In this document: positions 45,225-52,621 of the stretch, piece by piece
How positions within the stretch are numbered: position 1 is the stretch's first letter
Layout of the letters: each line of letters opens with the position of its first letter
Assembly (NCBI RefSeq): GCF_020786625.1
Contig: NZ_JAJGRC010000003.1
Coordinates: forward strand, 124,001 to 188,000
Length of the DNA: 64,000 bases
Direction of reading: 5' to 3'
Source of the DNA: Salinicoccus sp. RF5
GTDB taxonomy: Bacteria; Bacillota; Bacilli; Staphylococcales; Salinicoccaceae
Position numbers and translations under genes: made by a program
The notes under the pieces: model-generated
Databases searched by the model: none
What the model saw: the letters and a program-made list of their open reading frames with translations, nothing else
Told to the model about the DNA's origin: nothing

Positions 45225-45482
45225 TCAGCAGCAGCGGATGCCGGTCAACGGCGACTTGTCCATCCCCATGCGGAGATGCCAGTCGTGGAAGTCCTCGATG
45301 ATGTGCGGATACAGTTCCAGCGTGTAGTAGTAGACCGGATTCGGTATGCCGATCATCTCGGAGTAGAGGAGGAGCAGGAAGAGATCATCCTGGTCCCTCA
45401 GCTCCCTGGCGACTTCCGTACGGTGTGGCATTTCGAGCACTTCCTCGTAGTACCGGATCAGCTTCTTGATATTGTCGAGCAT
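45225..45482 (-). CDS. Small protein ending in Cys-Cys (cory-CC-star-like)
   Basis: An 85-residue soluble protein, helical, with acidic and aromatic residues (IRYYEEVLEMPHRTEVARE, then YYTLELYPHIIEDFHDWH) and the C-terminal GIRCC immediately before the TGA. This agrees with the small family I recall as 'cory-CC-star', defined by its two terminal cysteines and co-occurrence with CstA and ArsA-like proteins. Its function is unknown; the cysteines could hold a metal or be modified. AAGGAGGG precedes the ATG. Confidence 0.75.
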   Translation of the reverse strand: MLDNIKKLIRYYEEVLEMPHRTEVARELRDQDDLFLLLLYSEMIGIPNPVYYYTLELYPHIIEDFHDWHLRMGMDKSPLTGIRCC

Positions 45483-45495
45483 GGGTTATCCCTCC

Positions 45496-47241
45496 TTACT
45501 CGTCATTGCGGTGCTTCTCGAGTTCATCATCGAACTTGCCGGAGAGCGCCTGGATGGAAGTGATGACGATCCAGATGGCGAAGACGAAGATGATGGCACC
45601 GAGTACAAACAGCAGCAGGTTGGAGCCGTCGGCGTACCAGGCCCATTCGAAGAACACCTGGACGAACATGGCATAAAGCGTCATGAACATCAGGAAGATC
45701 ATCGGGATGAGCGTGACGGCATAGTTGATGCCTTGGCGCTTCAGCCAGATGGAAATCAGCAGCAGACTGATGCCCGCAAGCAGCTGGTTGGATGTACCGA
45801 ACAGCGGCCAGATGAGATAGCCGCCGGAACCGAATCCGTTCGGACCTTCCGGAATCAGTACAAGTGCAGCAGTGGAAACAACGGCGATGCTTGTTGCCAC
45901 ATGCTTCTTCGTGAGTGACGGTACTTTATATTCAGTGCCGATTTCGGCAATGATGTAGCGCATGAGTCGGACTGCCGTATCGAGCGTCGTGGCAGCGAAG
46001 CTGACGACGATGATGGATACGATCGTTGTCGCGACAGCCGCCGGGATGCCGAGGCCACCGGCAAGAATCGCAGCCCCTTCGACGAAGTTGCCGAGGCCGG
46101 TTGCATTGGCTTCATTGAAGCTCGAGTAGGTGGCAGAGAAGTCATCCACACTGCTGAACAGCGTTACGACGGCGATGATGGAGATGAGTGCAAGGATCCC
46201 CTCGCCGACGGCACCGAAGTAGCCGACGAAGCGGGCATCCGTTTCCTTATCCAGTTGCTTGGATGAGGTACCCGAAGATACGAGTCCGTGGAAACCGGAG
46301 ATCGCACCACAGGCAACCGTGATGAAGAGCAACGGCAGCCAGGATGTGTCCGCATCGGCGTTCGTCGCCGGTGCATTGATCGTCGGATTCGTCAGAAGCA
46401 GACCTGCATACAGGATGAGCAGTCCGACGGTCAGCTGGTGGGAGTTGATGAAATCCCGTGGCTGGAGCAGCTTCCATACCGGCAGGGTCGATGCGATATA
46501 GACATAGATGAGCAGGATGACGATCCAGATCATGAAGGCCGTCGATACGGCACCGAGGCCGAACAGTCCCGCAGCCTCCTCACCGCCCATATAGGACACG
46601 AGGTCGATCTGCAGCCAGGATACTTCCGCCGTGATGACGGCGAAGAAGTACATGACCGCAAGCGCAATCAGTGACGGGACGAGCATCTTCATGTTCTTCT
46701 TGTATGCCGCATACCCGATCCATATCGCGAGTGGAATCTGGATGAAGACGGGCAGGACGCTTGCCGGGTATGTAATGAACAGGTTCGCGATGACCCAGGC
46801 GAATACCGCATTGATCATCAGCACGAGTGTCAAGATGATGAACAGGAACAGGATCTTCCCGCGCCGGCCGATGAACTTCTCTGCGATCGTACCGATCGAC
46901 TGGCCTTTATTCCTGACGGATACTGCGAGTGTACCGAAGTCGTGGACCCCGGCGGCGAATACGGTCCCGAGGATGACCCACAGGAAGGCCGGCAGCCAGC
47001 CCCAGTAGACGGCGATGGCAGGCCCGAGGATCGGTGCCGCCCCCGCGACGGATGTGAAGTGGTGGCCCCAGAGGACGAATTTGTTCGTAGGTACGAAGTC
47101 GACGCCGTCCTTGTACTTGTGGGCAGGCGTCATGTAGTTGGGATCGAGCCGGTAGATGCGTTCTGCGATGAACTTGGAGTAGTAGCGGTAGCCCAGGACG
47201 AAGACGCCGAGGCCGATGATTGCGACGAGTATGGCATTCAT
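45496..47241 (-). CDS. cstA: CstA/BtsT-family carrier
   Basis: A 581-residue integral membrane protein with about 16 helices, of the carbon-starvation CstA family, whose members import pyruvate or peptides. Seen are the opening VAIIGLGVFVLGYRYYSKF, FVPTNKFVLWGHHFTSVAGAAPILGPA near the N-terminus, and FHGLVSSGTSSKQLDKE in the middle. The AAGGAGG site supports the ATG at 47241 rather than the longer frame. It is the first gene of the operon with the CC-ended protein and ArsA-like ATPase. Growth on organic acids or peptides is the likely use. Confidence 0.9.
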   Translation of the reverse strand: MNAILVAIIGLGVFVLGYRYYSKFIAERIYRLDPNYMTPAHKYKDGVDFVPTNKFVLWGHHFTSVAGAAPILGPAIAVYWGWLPAFLWVILGTVFAAGVHDFGTLAVSVRNKGQSIGTIAEKFIGRRGKILFLFIILTLVLMINAVFAWVIANLFITYPASVLPVFIQIPLAIWIGYAAYKKNMKMLVPSLIALAVMYFFAVITAEVSWLQIDLVSYMGGEEAAGLFGLGAVSTAFMIWIVILLIYVYIASTLPVWKLLQPRDFINSHQLTVGLLILYAGLLLTNPTINAPATNADADTSWLPLLFITVACGAISGFHGLVSSGTSSKQLDKETDARFVGYFGAVGEGILALISIIAVVTLFSSVDDFSATYSSFNEANATGLGNFVEGAAILAGGLGIPAAVATTIVSIIVVSFAATTLDTAVRLMRYIIAEIGTEYKVPSLTKKHVATSIAVVSTAALVLIPEGPNGFGSGGYLIWPLFGTSNQLLAGISLLLISIWLKRQGINYAVTLIPMIFLMFMTLYAMFVQVFFEWAWYADGSNLLLFVLGAIIFVFAIWIVITSIQALSGKFDDELEKHRNDE

Positions 47242-47363
47242 TGAAGTTCCTCCTTCTTGTATTATATTTACATATAAGCTTACCGAATTTTCTAACAATT
47301 GTAAATGTGATGTTGAGGGAAAGAGGAAGAAATACTTTGGTTTGGTGGACAGGTGAGGGCGGC

Positions 47364-47392
47364 TTCTGTTTCTCCCATAAATATGCTAGAAT
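47364..47392 (+). promoter_or_regulatory. Extended -10 promoter of the ABC-F leader
   Basis: TGC before TAGAAT (47387-47392) makes an extended -10; the -35 (TTCTGT) is weak. Transcription would start near 47399, just before the leader peptide's ribosome site. Confidence 0.45.
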
Positions 47393-47423
47393 AAAGGCAA
47401 ATAAACGTAAGGAGGTTCTGGAA

Positions 47424-47465
47424 ATGGGTATCCCGAGAATTTGGCAGACTGATTTGAATAGCTAA
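47424..47465 (+). CDS. 13-residue leader peptide of the ABC-F gene
   Basis: AAGGAGG (47408-47414) precedes ATG 47424, and the frame MGIPRIWQTDLNS ends at TAA 47463-47465. Too short to be an ordinary gene, it is placed as in known ribosome-mediated attenuators: leader, alternative hairpins, terminator, then the resistance gene. Antibiotic-stalled ribosomes on it would favour antitermination (family-level knowledge; the pairings seen here are described separately). Confidence 0.65.
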   Translation: MGIPRIWQTDLNS

Positions 47466-47471
47466 CAGAAT

Positions 47472-47627
47472 AGAATATTCAAAAGTCTTGCCAAACTATA
47501 TTCTCAAAGGGATGAGTGTGTCCATTTTAAGGACCGTCCTGTAACAAGAGTGGGAGATGGCTTAGGCTGTCTCTTTTTTGTGCGCGAAATAATATAGTTT
47601 GCAGGCTCATAAGGAGTGCAAATTATA
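47472..47627 (+). promoter_or_regulatory. Transcription attenuator upstream of the ABC-F gene
   Basis: Terminator: GAGATGGC (47554-47561), TTAG, GCTGTCTC (47566-47573), T6. Alternative pairings: AGAATA (47472-47477) with TATTCT (47499-47504), and AAACTATATT (47493-47502) with AATATAGTTT (47591-47600), the latter next to the ABC-F ribosome site. Mutually exclusive structures of this kind fit antibiotic-responsive attenuation. Confidence 0.65.
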
Positions 47628-49085
47628 ATGAACGAACTATCAGTAAGATTGAAAGATGTACATGTCACATTCGGCAACAAAGATCTATTCCACATTGAAG
47701 CACTATCGGCGTATATGAACGACAGGATAGCCATCATCGGCCCGAACGGGGCAGGCAAGTCGACACTGCTGAAGATGATTGCAGGCACATTCAACGATTT
47801 CGAGGGCAGTGTGCAGGTGGAGACGGACTTCAATTATTTCTCCCAGATCGGGGAACCCGCGGTTCCAGTCGGTGAAGATTTCAACTTCGAACTACTGAGC
47901 CGGCTGAATGTGCCGGACAACGAAGGACTCAGTGGCGGTGAGGAGACGAAGTTCCGTCTCGCTCACACATTGTCCGAGTACAAGCTCGGTCTGCTGCTGG
48001 ATGAACCGACGACGCATCTTGATGAGGCGGGCGTCGAACTGCTGATCGATGAACTGAAGTACTATTACGGTACTTTGATATGCGTCAGCCACGACCGGCA
48101 TTTCATCAACAGCATCGTTGAAAAGATATGGGAAGTGTCGGATGGTAACGTAAAGGAATATATAGGAAACTATGATGACTACGTCGCTCAGAAGGAAATC
48201 GAGCGGCTCGAGACTGAAAGGCAGCATGAAAACTTTATAAAAGAGAAGAAAAGGCTTGAGGAGGCGGCCAGGAAGCAGCTGGAGAAGGCGAGCAGGATGG
48301 GGTCTGGAGACAAGTCCAGAAAGCAGGATGTGAAACCCGACCGTCTGAGCTCAAGCAAGCAGAAGGACACGGTGCAGAAACAGGCATTCAAGGCCGCGAA
48401 AGCGATTGAATCGAGAATAGGCCAGTTGGATGAAGTCGAACAGTTGGCGGCGGACAGACAACTGAGGTTCCCCATGCCGAAATCGATGGAGATCCATAAC
48501 AAATTCCCGATCATGGCGCAGGACCTCACCGTTCAGCGGGGAGAAAAGGTGCTGCTCGATAATGTCAGCTTCCAGTTTCCCCTGGGGAAAGTCATAGCAA
48601 TAACCGGCAGCAATGGCTCGGGTAAATCGAGCTTGCTTCATGAAATCAGGAACTATGCCCCAGGCATGGACATTTCTCCGAAAGTCACAATCGAGACCTA
48701 CAGGCAGATGGACTACAGGATGTCTACAGACGCGCCCGTCCTCAGTCATCTCATGAAACAGACGGAGTACAGGGAGCCGGTCGTGAGGAGCATCCTTCAG
48801 AATCTCGGGTTTAAAAAAGATGAGGTGTCGAAGCCACTGCATAACTTGAGTGGCGGTGAGGCGACCCGTGTCTCCCTGGCACTGCTGTTCGTGAAGCCGT
48901 CGAATGTCATCATACTCGATGAGCCGACGAACTTCATCGACCTGGATACGATCGAAGCACTGGAGTCCTTCATCGAAGCTTACGAAGGCACAGTCATCCT
49001 GACCTCCCACGACAAGTACTTCGTCGAACGGGTGGCGGATATCGTCTACCGGATTGAAGATGGGAAGCTTAAGATTGTAGATTGA
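47628..49085 (+). CDS. ABC-F family ribosomal protection/translation protein
   Basis: A 485-residue soluble ABC-F protein. Two nucleotide-binding domains are seen: Walker A IGPNGAGKSTLLKM and TGSNGSGKSSLLHE, signatures LSGGEETKF and LSGGEATRV, and Walker B LLLDEPTTHLDE and VIILDEPTNFIDLD. The interdomain linker (about residues 190-300) is long, charged and helical. No membrane part exists, so it acts on the ribosome. Length and linker resemble Vga/Sal/VmlR-like antibiotic-resistance ABC-F proteins more than housekeeping EttA; the attenuator supports this. AAGGAG precedes ATG 47628. Confidence 0.88.
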   Translation: MNELSVRLKDVHVTFGNKDLFHIEALSAYMNDRIAIIGPNGAGKSTLLKMIAGTFNDFEGSVQVETDFNYFSQIGEPAVPVGEDFNFELLSRLNVPDNEGLSGGEETKFRLAHTLSEYKLGLLLDEPTTHLDEAGVELLIDELKYYYGTLICVSHDRHFINSIVEKIWEVSDGNVKEYIGNYDDYVAQKEIERLETERQHENFIKEKKRLEEAARKQLEKASRMGSGDKSRKQDVKPDRLSSSKQKDTVQKQAFKAAKAIESRIGQLDEVEQLAADRQLRFPMPKSMEIHNKFPIMAQDLTVQRGEKVLLDNVSFQFPLGKVIAITGSNGSGKSSLLHEIRNYAPGMDISPKVTIETYRQMDYRMSTDAPVLSHLMKQTEYREPVVRSILQNLGFKKDEVSKPLHNLSGGEATRVSLALLFVKPSNVIILDEPTNFIDLDTIEALESFIEAYEGTVILTSHDKYFVERVADIVYRIEDGKLKIVD

Positions 49086-49121
49086 ACAGTACCCGGCAAC
49101 AATAATGGAAGGGTGCATTTA

Positions 49122-49130
49122 TGATAAAAT
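49122..49130 (+). promoter_or_regulatory. Extended -10 promoter of the toxin mRNA
   Basis: TG-A-TAAAAT; transcription from about 49137 to the shared terminator would give an mRNA of about 205 bases, typical of Fst-type toxin RNAs. Confidence 0.4.
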
Positions 49131-49186
49131 GATGGCAGTCATCTGGTCCACTTCCGTGCTGTAACAGCATGGAAGGAGGTGAAGTC

Positions 49187-49282
49187 ATGTACAGCACCCT
49201 ATTTGAAGTTTTGGTTGCACCTGTCATCACAGGTGTAACCCTCACGTTGTTCGCCTATTGGCTCAACAATCGTGACGACTGA
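49187..49282 (+). CDS. Fst-like type I toxin peptide
   Basis: A 31-residue peptide with a hydrophobic, Pro-interrupted membrane helix (LFEVLVAPVITGVTLTLFAYW) and a polar tail (LNNRDD). The VAPVI-G and YWL pattern is the hallmark of the Fst/Ldr-like toxins of type I toxin-antitoxin systems in Gram-positive bacteria. AAGGAGG precedes the ATG. Upstream, TGCTGTAACAGCA (49157-49169) is a near-perfect hairpin, like the translation-inhibiting stem of Fst mRNAs. Production damages the cell membrane when not blocked by the antisense RNA. Confidence 0.85.
   Translation: MYSTLFEVLVAPVITGVTLTLFAYWLNNRDD
49190..49205. repeat. Direct repeat DRa of the toxin-antitoxin locus
   Basis: TACAGCACCCTATTTG, covering the toxin's second to seventh codons. 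It recurs at 49356-49371 with one mismatch (TACAGCATCCTATTTG), so the antisense RNA's 5' end can pair with the toxin start region. Confidence 0.85.
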
Positions 49283-49307
49283 CCAGATGGCGAAGACAAT
49301 ACACCAA

Positions 49308-49345
49308 ATAAAACCCCCAATCTACTGCCATAGATTGGGGGTTCG
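49308..49345. terminator. Shared bidirectional terminator of the toxin and antisense RNAs
   Basis: AACCCCCAATCTA and TAGATTGGGGGTT arms around CTGCCA, with T-runs or T-rich flanks on both strands. As in Fst loci, the convergent RNAs both end here. Confidence 0.85.
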
Positions 49346-49373
49346 GTGTTTCATATACAGCATCCTATTTGTT
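49308..49373 (-). ncRNA. Antisense antitoxin RNA of the Fst-like locus
   Basis: A minus-strand TATAAT (49385-49380) with TGGATT 17 bases upstream would start an RNA near 49373. It begins with the complement of direct repeat DRb (49356-49371) and ends at the shared terminator, about 66 bases. Size, position and repeats match the RNAII antitoxin arrangement. Inferred, not measured. Confidence 0.7.
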
Positions 49374-49472
49374 ACTTGTATTATAACACCGTCGCGCCCT
49401 GAAATCCAGTGCAATGGGAACGGTAGCTTTAACCTTTGATTCGAAGCATTGTCCCATTGATGAAAGGTACAT

Positions 49473-49943
49473 TCATTGGTATTTCATAAGCAGTTCCTTC
49501 GGGATATGGCAATAGTCATTGGGGCACTTATCCAGCCGGTCCTGATGCTCCTCTGCACTTCTTACATAATTGGTGAGGGGCAGTACTTCGACGGCGATTT
49601 GTGCGTGGTCATCCCTCTGTTTTATGAATGCTTCCGCTTCTTCCAGATGCTTCGGGTCTTCGCTATATAATCCAGTCCTGTACTTCTTGCCGACATCCTC
49701 ACCCTGGCGGTCCACACTGTATGGATCGATGATCTCGAACAGGTGGCCCATCAGGGCATCGATGGAGGTGACTGCCGGATCGAATGCCGTCTTTACACAT
49801 TCAGCGTACCCGTCATATTCGCCATCGAGTGTATCACTGGTGCCGTTTGCCCGGCCTGCTTCTGTTGAAGTGACACCGGGCAGGGTCTTGATGAAGGCCT
49901 GGACGCCCCATAGGCATCCGCCGGCCAAGTATACGGTTTCCAT
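49473..49943 (-). CDS. msrA: Peptide methionine-S-sulfoxide reductase
   Basis: A 156-residue MsrA that repairs oxidised methionine in the cytosol using thioredoxin. The catalytic Cys is in LAGGCLWGVQAF (usually GCFW; here Leu replaces Phe). Downstream Glu/Asp in YDGYAECVKTAF and the region PYSVDRQGEDVGKKYRTGLY match the family. The resolving Cys is likely in the C-terminal DKCPNDYCHIPKE. GAGGAG precedes the ATG. It is followed upstream by an M23-like gene in the same direction. Confidence 0.92.
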   Translation of the reverse strand: METVYLAGGCLWGVQAFIKTLPGVTSTEAGRANGTSDTLDGEYDGYAECVKTAFDPAVTSIDALMGHLFEIIDPYSVDRQGEDVGKKYRTGLYSEDPKHLEEAEAFIKQRDDHAQIAVEVLPLTNYVRSAEEHQDRLDKCPNDYCHIPKELLMKYQ

Positions 49944-49983
49944 GTTGATTGCTCCTCAAATATTTATTCTGATGCATAATGCA

Positions 49984-50952
49984 TCACTTGAATATTCTTG
50001 TCAGAAACTCCGGGATGAGGGGACTGCCTTCAGGCCCGAGTGCATCCGGATCGAATTTTTTGGCTGTGTCACCCAAAGTGCGTGTGACGATGTCTCCCTG
50101 GACCGGGCTGCTCTGGTCGTTGAAGCGGATGGGGATGGACTTGCATTTGTGGATCTTCGGTGCGTCCATCACCTGGAAGTGGATGTGGGCTTCCGAGGAA
50201 TTGCCGGAGTTGCCGGATTTCGCTATGATATCTCCCGTCTGAACGATATCGCCCTTATCGACCTTGATCGAGTTTTCCTTCAGGTGGGCGAGGAGGCTGT
50301 ATTCCTTATTGGCATGCTGGAGGATGATGTAGTTGCCGGCGGGCTGCTTTTCATTCATCTCACCCGGCATATTATCCGGTATATTGTTGAGCACCTTGAC
50401 CACCCTGCCACCGGCGGGGGCGATGATGTCCTTATTGAAGGCATGGTAGTTTTCATTTTTCATCGGTGTGCCCTTATGGGTCTTTCCCTTCTCCATGATC
50501 AGCAGGTCGTATGCATACCTCTGGGAAGGGTAGGCGTAATGGTAGTTGATGAATTCATTGGCACCGCCCCAGAAGACGAGCCAGTCGTCTTTGACCGGCA
50601 TGGTGTAGGAGATCTCCGACAGGGTGGCGTCGGTTTTCGGGAACGTCTTATACTCATGCACCACGAGCCGGTGGATCAGGTCGGCCGAGTCGAAATAGAC
50701 ACTGAGTGCCTTCTTGCCACTCTGATCGCGCCACAGATAGTGCCGGTGCTCCCCAAGATGGGAGATGTGCTCCAGCTTATACTGGTTGACTCCCTGGTTG
50801 TATCCGTGCACCATCTTCTCGAACTGGTCTAAGGGGATGATGTGCTTGAAGTCCGAGATGCACTGGTCATAAATGGACTTAGGGCTTTCATTCAGGAAAG
50901 CCTCCCCGAAATTATCGGGATCGATTTTGCCGTTGGAACGATGATTACTCAC
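49984..50952 (-). CDS. M23-like peptidase with Arg in place of the first zinc His
   Basis: A 322-residue protein. The N-terminal ~110 residues form a cytosolic-looking DUF3887-like alpha/beta region (YDQCISDFKHIIPLDQFEKM). The C-terminal lysostaphin/M23-type beta domain shows FNKDIIAPAGGRVV, LLAHLKENSIKVDKGD and GNSSEAHIHFQVM (HxH). The usual HxxxD reads RYAYD, so one zinc ligand is replaced; this occurs in some family members and makes activity uncertain. No clear signal peptide is seen. GTG 50952 after CGGAGGGG is the best start; longer frames overlap this site. It precedes msrA. Confidence 0.75.
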   Translation of the reverse strand: MSNHRSNGKIDPDNFGEAFLNESPKSIYDQCISDFKHIIPLDQFEKMVHGYNQGVNQYKLEHISHLGEHRHYLWRDQSGKKALSVYFDSADLIHRLVVHEYKTFPKTDATLSEISYTMPVKDDWLVFWGGANEFINYHYAYPSQRYAYDLLIMEKGKTHKGTPMKNENYHAFNKDIIAPAGGRVVKVLNNIPDNMPGEMNEKQPAGNYIILQHANKEYSLLAHLKENSIKVDKGDIVQTGDIIAKSGNSGNSSEAHIHFQVMDAPKIHKCKSIPIRFNDQSSPVQGDIVTRTLGDTAKKFDPDALGPEGSPLIPEFLTRIFK

Positions 50953-51093
50953 AGAACCCCTCCGTTTTGTCATTGGTTTCACGTTTCCATATTATCATTG
51001 TTGGGAAGAGGGGGATAACACTAACTATCGTTTATGGGCGGTAATTAGGGGAAGGTGCGTATTTTTTAAGAAATATTTGAGAGGAGTGTAAAT

Positions 51094-52500
51094 ATGAGTC
51101 CGGAGCACATCGGATTTGCGCTGCTGATCCTGGGAATCTTACTCCTGCTCGGAAAATGGATCCGGATGCGTGTTGAATTGATGCAGAACCTTTTCCTCCC
51201 GGCGTCGGTCATCGGAGGATTTTTGGCGTTGTTTTTGGGCCCGGGCGTACTGGGGCGGATTGCCGGTAACTTCGTCGGGGAGGACTCATTCTGGACGACC
51301 GGAATATTGACCGAAGAGATCATGGAAGTCTGGTCGTCACTTCCCGGACTCATGATCAATATCGTATTTGCGACGTTGTTCATCGGCACTGTCCTGCCGG
51401 GGTTGAAGCGGATCTGGAATGTCGGGGGGCCGCAGCTGGCGTTCGGCTGGTCCCTTGGCTGGGGGCAGTATGTCATCGGCCTGCTGCTGGCACTGCTGGT
51501 CCTGGTCCCGTTCTATGACATGCCGCCGTTTGTCGGTGCACTCATTGAGATCGGCTTCGAGGGCGGACATGGTACGGCTGCCGGGCTGCAGGAGACATTC
51601 GCGGACCTAGGATTTCCGGAAGCGTATGACCTCGCTGTCGGTATGGCCACTGTCGGCATCCTGAGCGGGGTGATCATCGGCATCATCCTGATCAACTGGG
51701 GTGTCCGAAGGGACAAGACGAAGATCATCAGCAATGTAAAAGGGATGTCAGCGATGAAGAAGGCAGGCATCGTCGAGGAGGAAGACCGCAATTCCGGACC
51801 TGAGAAGACGGTCAGGTCGGAATCGATCGAGACGCTTACATTCCATTTCACCATCGTCGGACTCGCCATCTTCATCGGCTATCTGCTGCTGGAGGGCATC
51901 ACGTGGCTCGAAGCTGCGCTGTTCGGATCGGACTTCATGACATATGTGCCGCTGTTCCCGTTGGCGATGTTCGGGGGATTGGCCGTCCAGTTCTTCGTGG
52001 ACAAATATGACAAGCACCGTCTCGTCGACAGGCAGATGATTACAAGCATCCAGGGCTTCGCCCTCGATATACTCATCATCAGTGCCATTGCGACCGTGTC
52101 GTTGGCGGTCCTCGGGGAGTACCTTGTACCGTTCCTGCTGCTCGCCCTGTTCGGCATCTTGTGGAACGTATTCGGGTTCTTCGTCTTCGGACCAAGGATG
52201 TTGCCGGACTACTGGCTTGAGCGGGCCATCGGTGACTTCGGCCAGTCGACGGGTGTTACAGCCACCGGTCTGATGCTGATCCGCGTGGCCGACCCTGAAA
52301 CCGAATCCCCTGCACTTGAAGGTTTCGGCTACAAGCAGCTCGTGTTCGAGCCGTTCCTTGGCGGCGGCCTCGTCACAGCATTATCCGCGCCGCTCATCTT
52401 CCAGTTCGGCCCGATTCCGTTCCTCATCTTTGCATCGGCCATGCTGCTGATCGGGCTGCTCATGGGACTGCTTTATTTCGGCAGGAAGAAGGCGGAATAG
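51094..52500 (+). CDS. gltS: GltS-type sodium/glutamate symporter family carrier
   Basis: A 468-residue membrane protein with about 11-12 helices, of the GltS (ESS) family. Seen are LGKWIRMRVELMQNLFLPASVIGGF at the N-terminus, GGPQLAFGWSLGWGQYVIG, FEGGHGTAAGL (family loop) and the second-half DFGQSTGVTATGLMLIRVADP. It probably imports glutamate or another dicarboxylate with sodium. A hydrophilic loop (about residues 205-245) is rich in acidic and basic residues. GGAGTG precedes the ATG; a terminator follows. Confidence 0.88.
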   Translation: MSPEHIGFALLILGILLLLGKWIRMRVELMQNLFLPASVIGGFLALFLGPGVLGRIAGNFVGEDSFWTTGILTEEIMEVWSSLPGLMINIVFATLFIGTVLPGLKRIWNVGGPQLAFGWSLGWGQYVIGLLLALLVLVPFYDMPPFVGALIEIGFEGGHGTAAGLQETFADLGFPEAYDLAVGMATVGILSGVIIGIILINWGVRRDKTKIISNVKGMSAMKKAGIVEEEDRNSGPEKTVRSESIETLTFHFTIVGLAIFIGYLLLEGITWLEAALFGSDFMTYVPLFPLAMFGGLAVQFFVDKYDKHRLVDRQMITSIQGFALDILIISAIATVSLAVLGEYLVPFLLLALFGILWNVFGFFVFGPRMLPDYWLERAIGDFGQSTGVTATGLMLIRVADPETESPALEGFGYKQLVFEPFLGGGLVTALSAPLIFQFGPIPFLIFASAMLLIGLLMGLLYFGRKKAE

Positions 52501-52536
52501 AGTGCTCTCCATGCACTATAGATAGAAAAATATGCT

Positions 52537-52591
52537 AAAGGACGAATGGCAGTCCATCCACTTTCTGGTGATGGGCCATTCGTCCTTTTTT
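52537..52591. terminator. Bidirectional terminator after gltS
   Basis: AAAGGACGAATGGC and GCCATTCGTCCTTT, a 14-bp perfect stem, then T-run on the plus strand. Confidence 0.9.
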
Positions 52592-52621
52592 GATCTAGCG
52601 GGATTGCATCAATTGTCTGAT

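Noticed and set aside
49570-50832. A 420-codon plus-strand open frame
   Set aside because: It runs antisense across msrA and the M23-like gene, both well supported by motifs and starts.
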